Assembly: GCA_021820845.1 (NCBI GenBank) | Contig: JAKADC010000016.1 | Coordinates: forward strand, 1 to 45,332 | Reading direction: 5' to 3' | Length of the DNA: 45,332 nt | Source: Pseudomonadota bacterium | GTDB lineage: Bacteria > Pseudomonadota > Gammaproteobacteria > Burkholderiales > Thiobacillaceae | Shown here: positions 27,198-36,414 of the stretch, piece by piece | How the letters are laid out: each line of letters opens with the position of its first letter | Position numbering within the stretch: position 1 is the first letter of the stretch | Program-made: the position numbers and the translations under genes | Notes under the pieces: model-generated | What the model was told of the DNA's origin: nothing | The model's database searches: none | Seen by the model: the letters and a program-made list of their open reading frames with translations, nothing else

Positions 27198-29405
27198 CTA
27201 GAAGCCGAATCTCCGGTTGAAGAATGCCGCCACCTTGTCCGGCGGCAAGGGCTTGGCGACGACGTATCCCTGGATCTCGTCGCAGCCCTGCCCCTTCAGA
27301 AACGCCACCTGTTCCACCGATTCCACCCCTTCGGCCACCACCCGCAGATTGAGGGCGTGCGCCAGCCGGATGATGGCGTTGGCGATTTCGGCATCGTCGC
27401 TGTCGGTCAGCACGTCCTGGACGAAGCTCTTGTCGATCTTGAGGGCGTCGATCGGCATGCGTTTCAGCTGGCCCAGATTGGAATGGCCGGTGCCGAAGTC
27501 GTCGATATAGACGTGCAGACCGCGCTGGCGCAGGGCGTCGAGCATGCCGAACGTGCGCGCCGGGTTCTCCATCGCGGCGCTTTCGGTCACCTCGAGCTGC
27601 AGATGCGACGGTGCCATGCCCGTGTCCTTGAGAATGGCGTCGATGTCGTCGATCAGGGCAGCGTCCGAGAACTGCCGCGGCGACAGGTTGATCGCCACCG
27701 GCGGCGGGTCGAGGCCGGCGTCGCGCCAGCCGATCCACTGCTCGCACGCCGCGCGCACCACCCAGCGGCCCAGCGGCATGATGAGGCCGGTCTCCTCGGC
27801 CACCGGGATGAACCGGTCGGGCAACACCATGCCGTCCGAGCGGGTCAGCCAGCGCGCGAGGGCTTCGAGTCCGACGACGCGTCCGCTGGCGAGATCCACC
27901 TTGGGCTGATAGGCCAGCGCCAGTTCATTGCGCTCGAGCGCCTGGCGCAGGCCGGTCTCCAGTTTCAGCTGCTGCTGCACGACGTCGTTCAGTTCGTCGC
28001 AGAAGTATTCGAAGCCGCTGCGGCGCTGCTTGGCCTGATACATCGCCAGATCGGCCTGGCGCAGCAGCGTGTTGGCGTCGAGCCCGTCGTCCGGAAACAC
28101 GCTGATGCCGATGCTGGCACCGATGGCGTAGCGGCGCCGTTCGAGCCGGAAGGACTCGGCCAGCGTCTTCAACAGCTTGCGCGCCACCCGGCTCGCGGCG
28201 CGCGACGCCGGCGGATGCGCCAGGACGACCGCGAATTCGTCGCCGCCCAGCCGGGCGACGAAGTCATCGGCGCGCAGCTGCTCGTCGAGCCGGTTGGCCA
28301 CGACGCGCAGGACCTGGTCGCCCACCTCGTGTCCCTGCGAATCGTTGATGTGCTTGAAGCGGTCGAGATCGATGAACAGCAGCGAAACCTGGAAGCATTC
28401 GCGCTGAGCGCGCGCGAGCGCATGACCGAGAAAATCCTGGAAGTACGAGCGGTTCGGCAGGCCCGTGAGCGGATCGTGATTGGCCAGCATGTCGAGCCGC
28501 ATTTCCGAGTAGCGCCGCTCGGTCAGGGCGGCGGACACGAAAAGCCCCCCCAGCGCCATCGTCAGCATGCTGATCTGCAGCGCGAGCACGTCGTGCCACG
28601 CGCTCGGGCCGGTGAAGCCGCCGAAGGAAACGACCGAGATGCCCAATACGATCAGACCGGCCAGGAAAATGGCGATGCTCGCGCCGACCACCGAGAACCG
28701 CAGCGCCGCCCACAATACGCACGGCAGGAGCACGAACAGCACGATTTCGGCGGGCCGCAGCGGGTCGGCGTATTCCATCATCACCCGCGTCAGCACCAGC
28801 ATGCTGAGGAGCAGCGCGAGACCTTCCACACGGGCGCCGCGGTGGGTCGGAAACAGGTCCCAGCGCGACGCCGTCAGGAGCAGCGGCGCGACCAGATACA
28901 CCCCGAGCAGGCTGCCCAGCCACCACACGAGCAGGCCCTGCAAAACCAGCCCGGCCGGCAGCCCGCCATAGAAGAACAGGCTCGAGACGCCCGCGAGCGC
29001 GCTGACGGCGCTTCCCAGCGGCGCGGCCACGAGCGCGAACTTGGCGACGCTGGAGACATAGTCGAGGGCCGAGCTGAAAGGCGGAAGGTAGCGCGGCAGA
29101 TATCCGATGATCGCGGTGCCCGCGGCAGTGCCGAGCGCGAGACGGAAAGCGTTTTCCGGCGGCAGGGCGAGGCTGTGGATGGCGAGCGCGCCCAGCAGGA
29201 CGCCCGCGAGTCCCGCCATGCCGAAACGCAGGATGGCCATGGCGCCCACCCCTGCCGCCAGCCAGACCACGGCCATCCCGTCGGCCGGCTCGGCCGTCAG
29301 CCTGAGGCTGATCCAGCCCGCCGCCGCGTAGGTTAGCGCGGTCAGCCCCGCAATCAGCGCGCCGCGCCTGATTTCAGCGAGGGCGGGCAGCGCCGGTCGT
29401 GCCAA
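27198..29405 (-). CDS. MASE1-GGDEF-EAL cyclic-di-GMP signalling protein
   Basis: A 735-residue protein. The N-terminal ~290 residues contain about eight hydrophobic segments in a MASE1-like sensor. The GGDEF domain has an intact active site in ARLGGDEFAVVL, so it can make c-di-GMP. The EAL domain has EAL in GLEALARW and the downstream metal-site segments ESAAMENP and DDFGTGHSNLGQL, so it can also degrade it. A dual-function enzyme, or one with one active half, controls motility/biofilm switching. It follows the FIST gene and a small protein in the same direction, 18 nt after the latter. Confidence 0.93.
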   Translation of the reverse strand: MARPALPALAEIRRGALIAGLTALTYAAAGWISLRLTAEPADGMAVVWLAAGVGAMAILRFGMAGLAGVLLGALAIHSLALPPENAFRLALGTAAGTAIIGYLPRYLPPFSSALDYVSSVAKFALVAAPLGSAVSALAGVSSLFFYGGLPAGLVLQGLLVWWLGSLLGVYLVAPLLLTASRWDLFPTHRGARVEGLALLLSMLVLTRVMMEYADPLRPAEIVLFVLLPCVLWAALRFSVVGASIAIFLAGLIVLGISVVSFGGFTGPSAWHDVLALQISMLTMALGGLFVSAALTERRYSEMRLDMLANHDPLTGLPNRSYFQDFLGHALARAQRECFQVSLLFIDLDRFKHINDSQGHEVGDQVLRVVANRLDEQLRADDFVARLGGDEFAVVLAHPPASRAASRVARKLLKTLAESFRLERRRYAIGASIGISVFPDDGLDANTLLRQADLAMYQAKQRRSGFEYFCDELNDVVQQQLKLETGLRQALERNELALAYQPKVDLASGRVVGLEALARWLTRSDGMVLPDRFIPVAEETGLIMPLGRWVVRAACEQWIGWRDAGLDPPPVAINLSPRQFSDAALIDDIDAILKDTGMAPSHLQLEVTESAAMENPARTFGMLDALRQRGLHVYIDDFGTGHSNLGQLKRMPIDALKIDKSFVQDVLTDSDDAEIANAIIRLAHALNLRVVAEGVESVEQVAFLKGQGCDEIQGYVVAKPLPPDKVAAFFNRRFGF

Positions 29406-29423
29406 GATGCGGAATCCGACCGA

Positions 29424-29687
29424 TTACTGGATCGGATCGACTTCGGCGCTCACGGATTCCAGCGCATCCTTGAGGGTTTCCTCGGACAAGCCATTGAGTT
29501 GCTCGGCGAGCATTTCGGCCGCGTCGATGGTGTCGGTCTCGTCCGGCAGATTGTCGGTATCGAGGTTGGCGACGAAAACCGCGGCCGCACCCGTCACCTG
29601 AAGCAGTTGGCGGCGCTCGTTCATCAGCATTTCGATTTCATCGCGCAACAGGCGGACTTCGTCCTCTTTCGTGGCGTGCAGCGTCAT
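29424..29687 (-). CDS. Small hypothetical protein between FIST and GGDEF/EAL genes
   Basis: An acidic 87-residue protein. The N-terminal half (ATKEDEVRLLRDEIEMLMNE) looks like a coiled-coil helix, followed by a short hydrophobic strand (VTGAAAVFVANL) and an acidic helical tail. GGAGAGG just before the ATG at 29687 fixes the start. It is not recognised. Its place in the operon suggests an adaptor between the FIST sensor and the c-di-GMP enzyme (inference). Confidence 0.65.
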   Translation of the reverse strand: MTLHATKEDEVRLLRDEIEMLMNERRQLLQVTGAAAVFVANLDTDNLPDETDTIDAAEMLAEQLNGLSEETLKDALESVSAEVDPIQ

Positions 29688-29713
29688 GTGCCTCTCCAAG
29701 TTTCTTGATCGGT

Positions 29714-30814
29714 TCAGCCAAACAGGGTCAACACCCCGGTGTAGCCATACAGGCGGTTGTGGGAAATTTCCCCGTTGGCGAAGAAACCCACCAGGGGAAA
29801 GTCTCCCAAGGCTTCGCGGATCAGTCCGAGTTCCCGGTTCGGCGCGCCGAACATGTGCTGGCCGCGTCCGAGGCAGGAATAATACACGCCGCCCCGGATC
29901 GGCGCGCCCAGTTGCGGCCCGAGGGCCGCGAGCATCCGCCGCATATCCTCTTCGGCGGCCTGCTGATCGCGCCGGCAGAACAGCAGCTCGTCCCCCGGCT
30001 CGACGTATTCGCCCAGGGCGACGAGGTCGTTCTGCGGATCGACGCCGAGAATATTGCGCACGAGGTAGTCCCCCGTGTCCGAGCCCCTTACCGGCAGGCC
30101 GACGAAAATATAGCCGGCCGCGCGCCGCAGATCGCGCGCAAGAACGTCGCCGATTTCCTCCTTCATCACGTCGAGCGCGGGACGGTGGTCGAGACTGCCC
30201 ACGATGTTTTTGTTCGCGGTCGTGATGCGGTGGCGCGGGCCGAGCGGCGAGACGCCCTGGGTCAGGCGCGTCGCCAGCTTCACGCGCTCGCCGAACAGCA
30301 CGCCGGACAGGCCGCCGCGCACGACCTCGTCGCTGATCTGCGCGGTCTCGTTGCGCGCGCTCGACAATCCGCCTACGACAAACCCGCTCGACACGTGCGC
30401 GGAAAGCGCATCGATCAGTTCCTGCATGCGGTTGTTCGACGGGTCGCCGTGGGCAATGGCGAAATACGCATCCGCGGGCGCTGCCCCGATGTCCTGTGGC
30501 GAAAGCGATACCGGCAGCATGCTGAAGTCACCCGTTTCGAATTCTCCCAGCATGACGGCCAGCGCCGGCTCTTCCAGATATTCGACGCCGGTGGCGCACA
30601 CCCCCACGCCGACGCTGCCCGTCCAGTGGGGAACGCCCGTGGTGCGCCTGAAGAACGCGAGAATCGCGTCGAGCTCGCCGGCAAAGGCATCCGAGACATA
30701 CAGGAAGCCCAGCGTCGCCGCCGCCGGGATCGCGCCCAGCTGCGCGATGCAGGACTGCGCGGCCTGGGTCCAGTCGGCGTGGGCGGAATGCGCGTATCTG
30801 AAAGGGGAAGTCAT
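29714..30814 (-). CDS. FIST domain sensor protein
   Basis: A 366-residue soluble protein with FIST N (GFLYVSDAFAGELDAILAFF, GSVGVGVCATGVEYLEEPAL) and FIST C (RGGVYYSCLGRGQHMFGAPN, then FPLVGFFANGEISHNRLYGYTGVL) regions. FIST domains are thought to sense small ligands such as amino acids and usually neighbour signalling genes. The ATG at 30814 fits the family start; the open frame upstream is not conserved-looking. It lies first in an apparent operon with the small protein and the GGDEF/EAL gene. Confidence 0.9.
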   Translation of the reverse strand: MTSPFRYAHSAHADWTQAAQSCIAQLGAIPAAATLGFLYVSDAFAGELDAILAFFRRTTGVPHWTGSVGVGVCATGVEYLEEPALAVMLGEFETGDFSMLPVSLSPQDIGAAPADAYFAIAHGDPSNNRMQELIDALSAHVSSGFVVGGLSSARNETAQISDEVVRGGLSGVLFGERVKLATRLTQGVSPLGPRHRITTANKNIVGSLDHRPALDVMKEEIGDVLARDLRRAAGYIFVGLPVRGSDTGDYLVRNILGVDPQNDLVALGEYVEPGDELLFCRRDQQAAEEDMRRMLAALGPQLGAPIRGGVYYSCLGRGQHMFGAPNRELGLIREALGDFPLVGFFANGEISHNRLYGYTGVLTLFG

Positions 30815-31173
30815 GTGCGCTGAGACAACCGTATGGGATCGGGTTCTGCCCGCACCGCGAAGGTCCGCGAGCCGCACGTCGCCGCGCGTGGCGACAACGA
30901 TCCGAACGTTGGAAAAAAACACTCGTTGCGGGTTCCGGTTTCCCTCGCTGCGCACGACCTCGGCGCTGCGCGGATGAAGCGGCGGTTCGCGGCGGCTGTG
31001 GCCGCGAACGGCAGAACCTGTTATTTTTCACCGATGGGGAAACCGGTATTTCCCGTGCAACGACAGCATACGATTCCGGCCCGTGCCTGTCGATAGCGGC
31101 TCCCGGCCCAAGACCCGACGAACGCGCTCCCGTCTGCCCGCGCCGGCGAGATGACCTCCACTCACGACCCGTC
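30815..31173. other. Gene-free divergent intergenic region
   Basis: This 359-nt stretch separates the FIST gene (minus) from the proline iminopeptidase gene (plus), so it must hold both promoters. I see an A7 run at 30911-30917, an AT-rich patch at about 31020-31030 (TTATTTTTCA) with imperfect GGGGAAACCGGTATTTCCC symmetry at 31034-31052, and no convincing gene, RNA or repeat. Confidence 0.5.
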
Positions 31174-32136
31174 ATGCCCGAAATCGCTCGACTCCATCCG
31201 CCCATCGCTCCCTACGCCAGCGGCATGCTGGAAACGACCGGAGACCATCGCATCTACTGGGAGACCTCCGGCAATCCTGACGGCATCCCAGTGCTGTTCG
31301 TGCACGGCGGCCCCGGCTCCGGCACCTCGCCCAACCAGCGGCGGTTCTTCGACCCCACGCGCTACCGCATCGTCCTGTTCGATCAGCGCGGCGCCGGCCG
31401 CTCAACGCCGCACGGCGAACTGGCCGACAACACCACGCCGCACCTGATCGCCGACATGGAAGCGCTCCGCGGCGAACTCGGCATCGAGCGCTGGCTCGTG
31501 TTCGGCGGCTCGTGGGGATCGACGCTCGCGCTCGCCTACGCCGAAAGCCACCCGGGCCGCTGCCTCGGCCTCGTACTGCGCGGCATCTTTCTCTGCCGGC
31601 CGAGCGAGATCGACTGGTTTCTCAACGGCATACGCGCCCTGTTCCCCGAGGCACAGCGCGAACTGGCCAACTTCATTCCCGAAGACGAACGCCACGATCT
31701 GCTCGGCGCATACCACCGCCGCCTCGTCGACCCCGATCCCGCCGTGCATCAGCCGGCAGCGTACCGCTGGGCGACGTTCGAGGCATCGTGTTCCGCCCTG
31801 CTGCCCGACGCCGAGCTCGTTTCCGCGTTCGGGCGCGACAAGACCGCGCTTTCGCTGGCGCGCATCGAAGCGCACTACTTCATGAACCGCATCTTCCTGC
31901 CCGACGACAGCCTGCTCGACAACATCGGCCGCGTCCGCACCATCCCCGCGATCATCGTGCAAGGACGCTACGACGCCGTCTGTCCCATCGTGACCGCGGA
32001 CGAACTCGCGCGCGCGTGGCCCGAGGCCCGCTACGTCGTCGTGCCGGACGCCGGCCATTCGGCGTTCGAGCCGGGCATCACACGCGAACTGGTCGCCGCG
32101 TGCGATCGTTTTGCTTCGACCGGAGCATTTCACTGA
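31174..32136 (+). CDS. pip: Proline iminopeptidase
   Basis: Alpha/beta hydrolase of 320 residues that removes N-terminal proline from peptides. Oxyanion-hole motif HGGPGSGT and nucleophile elbow GGSWGS are present; the acid is in GRYDAVCP and the histidine in AGHSAFEPG. The length is normal. Its stop codon overlaps the start of the thioredoxin-like gene (TGATG), so they are coupled. Confidence 0.93.
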   Translation: MPEIARLHPPIAPYASGMLETTGDHRIYWETSGNPDGIPVLFVHGGPGSGTSPNQRRFFDPTRYRIVLFDQRGAGRSTPHGELADNTTPHLIADMEALRGELGIERWLVFGGSWGSTLALAYAESHPGRCLGLVLRGIFLCRPSEIDWFLNGIRALFPEAQRELANFIPEDERHDLLGAYHRRLVDPDPAVHQPAAYRWATFEASCSALLPDAELVSAFGRDKTALSLARIEAHYFMNRIFLPDDSLLDNIGRVRTIPAIIVQGRYDAVCPIVTADELARAWPEARYVVVPDAGHSAFEPGITRELVAACDRFASTGAFH

Positions 32137-32999
32137 TGGCCTTGTCCCCCTACGTCTTCGACGCCAGCGCCGAGAATTTCAACCGGCTGGTACTGGAAAA
32201 TTCGCACAAGGGGCCGGTGCTGGTGCATTTCTGGACCCCGAAGGCCGGTCCCTGCTTCATGTTGATGCCGCGTCTGGTGAAGCTCGCCGGTGAATACGGC
32301 GGCAAGTTTTTGCTGGTCATGCTGAACGCCGACGAGTTGCCCGAACTGGCGCGCCGCTTCAGCGTGAATTCGGTGCCGACGGTGAAGTTCTTCTGGCGCG
32401 GCGAGGTCGCGCACACCATCCACGGGGCCGACCCCGACAGCACCTTCCGCGAAGCGCTCGACCGCTTCATCGCCAGCGACGCGAACCGCGCCCATGCGCT
32501 CGGCGTGGCCGCGTGGCAGGCCGGCAAGGTGCAGCAGGCGCGCCTGCTGCTGGCCAACGCGGCAATGGCCGAACCCGAGAATCTCGCCATCCCGCGCGAT
32601 CTTGCCAAGCTCTTGTGGGCCGAAGGCGAAGGCGCGCAGGCCCTCAAGCTGCTGGAAAGCCTCCCGCCCGAGGCGCGGGAAGAACCCGACATCGCCCGCC
32701 TGCACGCGCACCTGACCCTGGCCGAAACCGCCCGACAGGCGCCGCCGCTGTCCGAACTCGACGCCCGCCTTGCGCAACAGCCGGACGATCTCGACGCGCA
32801 CTATCAGCGCGCGGCCCGCTTGCTGGCGGCGGACGAATTCGCCGGGGCGATGGACGAACTGCTCTGGATCGCCTGCACCGACCGCGGCTACCGCCACGAT
32901 ATCGGCCGCATCAGCCTGCTCGCCCTGTTCGAGCTGCTCGGCAGCGCGCACCCGTTGACGCGGCAGTACCGCCAGGCGCTGTCCGAATCGCTGCATTGA
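32136..32999 (+). CDS. Thioredoxin-TPR protein, CnoX-like, with incomplete active site
   Basis: A 287-residue protein with an N-terminal thioredoxin fold (residues ~1-110) and C-terminal tetratricopeptide-like helices, the CnoX/YbbN architecture (holdase that cooperates with GroEL/DnaK in E. coli). The usual WCGPC is WTPKAGPC here: the first Cys is Ala37 and only Cys40 remains, so normal dithiol reduction is not possible, although Cys40 could form mixed disulfides. It overlaps pip at the start and the DUF3025 gene at the end. Confidence 0.88.
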   Translation: MALSPYVFDASAENFNRLVLENSHKGPVLVHFWTPKAGPCFMLMPRLVKLAGEYGGKFLLVMLNADELPELARRFSVNSVPTVKFFWRGEVAHTIHGADPDSTFREALDRFIASDANRAHALGVAAWQAGKVQQARLLLANAAMAEPENLAIPRDLAKLLWAEGEGAQALKLLESLPPEAREEPDIARLHAHLTLAETARQAPPLSELDARLAQQPDDLDAHYQRAARLLAADEFAGAMDELLWIACTDRGYRHDIGRISLLALFELLGSAHPLTRQYRQALSESLH

Positions 33000-33760
33000 C
33001 GTTCGCCCATCCCGCATTCGCGCCCTACCGGACGCTGATCGATGCGCTGGGCCTCGCGCGCGGGTTGCCCGCTTCGGGTTCGGACTGCCTCGGCGCGCTC
33101 AACGCCCACGCCGCCCGCCTCGACTCGCGCAACGCAAACGGCCTGCCGCTGCGCTTTTTCGCCCCCGATCGCCGCCTCTCCGCCCGCGATTACGAGACGC
33201 GCATCCTCGAGACCGGCGAGGTGCCGACCCGCGCCGATACCTGGCACGACGTGCTGAACGCGCTGGTCTGGTTGCGTTTTCCGCGCTTCAAGGCCGCGCT
33301 GAATGCGGCGCACGGCACGGACCTCGCAGCCGAAAGCGGTTCCGTGCGGAGCCGTCGGCGCGACGCCCTCACCGTGCTCGACGAATCGGGCGTGTGGATG
33401 ATCAGCCGCGATCCGGCGCTGCCCGCCCTGCTGGCCGAGCGCGCCTGGCTGCCGCTCTTCTGGGAAGCGCGTTCGCGCGTCGAAAAGGAGACGTGTTTCG
33501 TGATCGTCGGGCATGCGCTGCTGGAAAAGACGCTCGATCCCTACCCCACGATGACAGGAAAATGCCTGACGCTGATTGCGGACTCGCTCGATCCTGACGC
33601 GGCCGACGAAGCGGCGGCCGCCGCGCTCGCCGCGATCGACTCGCCGCGCCAGCTGGCGCCGCTCCCGATTCAGGGCATTCCGGGCTGGGATCCCGGCAAC
33701 GGCCGCGCCGCGTACTACGCGAACGAGGCGGTCTTCAGGCCGGCGCGGCGGCCGGCTTGA
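32996..33760 (+). CDS. DUF3025 family protein
   Basis: A 254-residue protein matching DUF3025 (GLPLRFF, YETRILETGEVPTRADTWHD, then ALVWLRFPRFKAALNAAH). Function unknown; soluble. No ATG is available near the conserved start, so I take the TTG at 32996, which overlaps the preceding stop (TTGA) and gives a natural N-terminus TFAHPAFAPYRTLID. That makes pip, the thioredoxin-TPR gene and this gene a three-gene coupled operon. Confidence 0.8.
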   Translation: MTFAHPAFAPYRTLIDALGLARGLPASGSDCLGALNAHAARLDSRNANGLPLRFFAPDRRLSARDYETRILETGEVPTRADTWHDVLNALVWLRFPRFKAALNAAHGTDLAAESGSVRSRRRDALTVLDESGVWMISRDPALPALLAERAWLPLFWEARSRVEKETCFVIVGHALLEKTLDPYPTMTGKCLTLIADSLDPDAADEAAAAALAAIDSPRQLAPLPIQGIPGWDPGNGRAAYYANEAVFRPARRPA

Positions 33761-33776
33761 ACGGCATCCGGCGACC

Positions 33777-34145
33777 TTATCCCGCGACCGCCGGCAGCTC
33801 GCCGCCCGCGACCCAGGCCTGCGCCATGTCCAGGTCGTCGAACAGCCGGATCTCCGCGGTCATGAACATGCGATTCACCCACATGCTCCACGCCACCCAC
33901 TGGTCGCCGGTGAGGATGGCGATCCGGCCGAAATTGGTCTTGTGCTCGCGCGAGAACTTCAGCTCCTCCCATGCCACATCGACGCTGTACGACAGCATGT
34001 CGCGAAGGTCGAACAGCAGGTTGATTCCGCCCTGGAACTGGATGCCGTAATTCACCGCCTGCTCGAATTCCTGGTAATCGGCCAGCGTGAACTGCCCCAT
34101 CACGGTGACGGCGATCTGGTTGTCCTTGACGCTCAGGCTGATCAT
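33777..34145 (-). CDS. SpoIIAA-like/STAS-fold protein
   Basis: A 122-residue soluble protein (MISLSVKDNQIAVTVMGQFT, INLLFDLRDM, FGRIAILTGDQWVAWSM) with the alternating strand-helix pattern of SpoIIAA-like (DUF3478) proteins. These bind lipids or small ligands; the role is unknown. No Ser in the position of the SpoIIAA phosphorylation site is evident. AGGAG (complement) lies upstream of the ATG at 34145. Confidence 0.75.
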   Translation of the reverse strand: MISLSVKDNQIAVTVMGQFTLADYQEFEQAVNYGIQFQGGINLLFDLRDMLSYSVDVAWEELKFSREHKTNFGRIAILTGDQWVAWSMWVNRMFMTAEIRLFDDLDMAQAWVAGGELPAVAG

Positions 34146-34172
34146 GGTGCGCTCCTCTGGAATGTGCTCTCA

Positions 34173-35039
34173 CTATAGCGGATCGGCCTGGCTCGGGACT
34201 GCGGCGCGCACTGCCCAGACGCCCGCCGCGGCGACCACCGCGATGCCCGTCCAGGCCAGCAGCGGCAGCCGTTCGCCGAAAAGCACGGCGCCGTACAGGG
34301 CGGAAAAGCCGACCGTGGTATAGGCGAGCGAGCCGACGGTCAGGGTGCGGCCGCGGTGGTAGGCCCGCGTCAGCGCCAGTTGCGCCGCCGTGGCGGTGAT
34401 GCCGATGCCGATGAGCCAGGGCCAGTCGGCCGGACGCGGCCGATGAAAGCCCGCGATCGCCATCCATGCCGCGCCGCCCACCGTCGACAGAAGCGTGAAA
34501 TAGAAGACGACGCGCCATTCCGGCTCGCCCAGGCGGCCCAGCCGCTTGACGTTGACATAGGCCACCGCCGCCAGCATGCCCGAAGCGAGACCTGCGGCCG
34601 CGGGCAGCCACGCCTGACCCTGAAGCTGCGGGCGCAGCAGCAGCACGATGCCGACGAATCCCAGCAGCACGGCGCCATTCAGCCCGCGGCCGTGGCGCTC
34701 GCGCAGCCACCAGGCCGACAGCGCGGCAAGAAAAAGCGGCGCCGTGTAGTTGAGCGTGACCGCGGTGGCGAGCGGCAAGCGCCCCAGTGCGAAGAAGAAC
34801 AGCACCAGCGCCGCGAAGCCGGCCAGCCCGCGCCAGAAGTGGGCCCTGAGATGCGGGGTGGCGAGCGGCGCCAGCACGTGGCGGCGGCTGACGGCGATCG
34901 CCGTCCAGATCGCGAGCAGCCCGAACGCCGACCGGTAGAACACGAGTTCGGCCGGGGAAAAGACGGCGGAAGCATGCTTGACCAGAACGCTCATGAGCGC
35001 GAACAGCGCCGCCGCCACCAGCATCCAGCTCGATCTCAC
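34173..35039 (-). CDS. DMT/EamA family transporter
   Basis: A 288-residue inner membrane protein with ten hydrophobic segments in two EamA repeats (LVFYRSAFGLLAIW; TLNYTAPLFLAALSAWWLRE; AYTTVGFSALYGAVLFGERLP). Typical exporter of metabolites; substrate unknown. The GTG at 35039 (VRSSWMLVAA) gives a full first helix; ATG at 35024 is an alternative. The upstream open frame runs into the Rieske gene region and is rejected. Confidence 0.88.
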   Translation of the reverse strand: MRSSWMLVAAALFALMSVLVKHASAVFSPAELVFYRSAFGLLAIWTAIAVSRRHVLAPLATPHLRAHFWRGLAGFAALVLFFFALGRLPLATAVTLNYTAPLFLAALSAWWLRERHGRGLNGAVLLGFVGIVLLLRPQLQGQAWLPAAAGLASGMLAAVAYVNVKRLGRLGEPEWRVVFYFTLLSTVGGAAWMAIAGFHRPRPADWPWLIGIGITATAAQLALTRAYHRGRTLTVGSLAYTTVGFSALYGAVLFGERLPLLAWTGIAVVAAAGVWAVRAAVPSQADPL

Positions 35040-35097
35040 GGCAGACGCACGAAAAAAAAGGGCGGCATGCGCCACCCGTTCAGGCGATTCGCTGCGC

Positions 35098-36210
35098 TCA
35101 TCCGAGATGAGGCTCGATTTCGCGCCGCAGAAACGCATGGAAATGCATCATGCCGTCCTCGAGGGGCGACTGGTACGGCCCCGTTTCCGAGATGCCCTGC
35201 TGAAAAAGTGCGCGCCGTCCCTGGTGAATGCGCTCGCAGATGTCCTCGTCTTCCACTGCGGTCTCGTGATACGCCGCCTGTTCGGCCTCGACGAAGGCAC
35301 GCTCGAACAGCGCGATGTCCTCGGGATAGTAGAACTCGACGATGTTGCTGCACGACTCGACGCCGGTCGGCACGATCGACGACACCACCAGCACGTGCGG
35401 ATACCACTCGACCATGAGGCCCGGATAGTAGGTCAGCCAGATCGAGCCGTGCGCGGGCGCCCTGCCCCGGTCGTACGCCAGCACCTGCTCGTGCCACGTC
35501 CGATACACCGGCGACCCGGGTCTGGTCAGCCCGCGGTTCACGCCCACCGTCTGCACCGACCACCAGTCGCCGTATTCCCATTTCAGATCGTCGCAGGTGA
35601 CGAAATGGCCGAGGCCTGGATGATACGGGCCGACGTGGTAGTCCTCCAGGTACACTTCGATGAAGGTCTTCCAGTTGCAGGCGTAATGCGTCACCTCGAC
35701 GCGATCGAGCATGAAGCCCGAGAAATCGAGCTCGCGCGCGGCCTGCATCCCGGACAGATCCGCGTTGACGTCGCGCTCGCCGGCGAACAGCAGGCCCTGC
35801 CAGGTCTGCAGCCCGGTGCGGTTGAGATTGAGGCAGGGATTGCCGGGGAATTCCGGCGCGCCCAGCAGCGTGCCGCGGTTGTCGTAGGTCCAGCGATGGA
35901 TCGGGCAGACGATGTTGTTGGACGGCAGCTTGCCGCGCCCTTTCAGCATGATCGCCTGGCGGTGGCGGCAGACGTTGGACAGCAACTCGATGCCCGATCC
36001 GTTGTTGATCAGCATCTTTGCGCCGTCGAACATCTCCAGCGCGTGATAGTCGCCGGCCTCGGGGACCATGAGCTGATGGCCCGCATAGCCGGGGCCACGC
36101 TTGAACAAATGCGTCAGTTCCAGTTCGTAGATGACCGGATCGAAATACCAGGAGACTGGCAGTTGCGGCGAAGTTAGCGACACGGCGCTGGATTCGGCGA
36201 GATCGCTCAT
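35098..36210 (-). CDS. Rieske non-heme iron oxygenase, alpha subunit
   Basis: A 370-residue protein with a Rieske [2Fe-2S] motif (CRHRQ ... CPIHRW, two Cys and two His) at ~80-105 and a catalytic domain whose mononuclear iron ligands are in YLEDYHVGPYHPG (two His). Belongs to the aromatic ring-hydroxylating dioxygenase alpha-subunit family, whose members act on aromatic acids, sterols or quaternary amines. No beta subunit, ferredoxin or reductase is nearby, so the substrate and electron donor are unknown. Divergent from xseB. Confidence 0.92.
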   Translation of the reverse strand: MSDLAESSAVSLTSPQLPVSWYFDPVIYELELTHLFKRGPGYAGHQLMVPEAGDYHALEMFDGAKMLINNGSGIELLSNVCRHRQAIMLKGRGKLPSNNIVCPIHRWTYDNRGTLLGAPEFPGNPCLNLNRTGLQTWQGLLFAGERDVNADLSGMQAARELDFSGFMLDRVEVTHYACNWKTFIEVYLEDYHVGPYHPGLGHFVTCDDLKWEYGDWWSVQTVGVNRGLTRPGSPVYRTWHEQVLAYDRGRAPAHGSIWLTYYPGLMVEWYPHVLVVSSIVPTGVESCSNIVEFYYPEDIALFERAFVEAEQAAYHETAVEDEDICERIHQGRRALFQQGISETGPYQSPLEDGMMHFHAFLRREIEPHLG

Positions 36211-36414
36211 GGCGTACCCTACTCAAAACCAAGCCCCCTCCAGCAACGCGCTGGAGCGGCAAGATGACCCACCGGGTTTACGGATGAAATCCCGCGCGGG
36301 AGAAGGCATCCCGGGGCGGGGAAAGCGGAAAATTCTAGCACAGGCCCGCGCCCGGGGAGGCGCCTCCACGCTGAATTTGTTAAAGTATCGCCCTTTCTCC
36401 GCCGGGTTATATTC

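Noticed and set aside
27357..29336. Plus-strand frame opposite the GGDEF/EAL gene
   Set aside because: Low-complexity shadow; the GGDEF and EAL active sites lie on the other strand.
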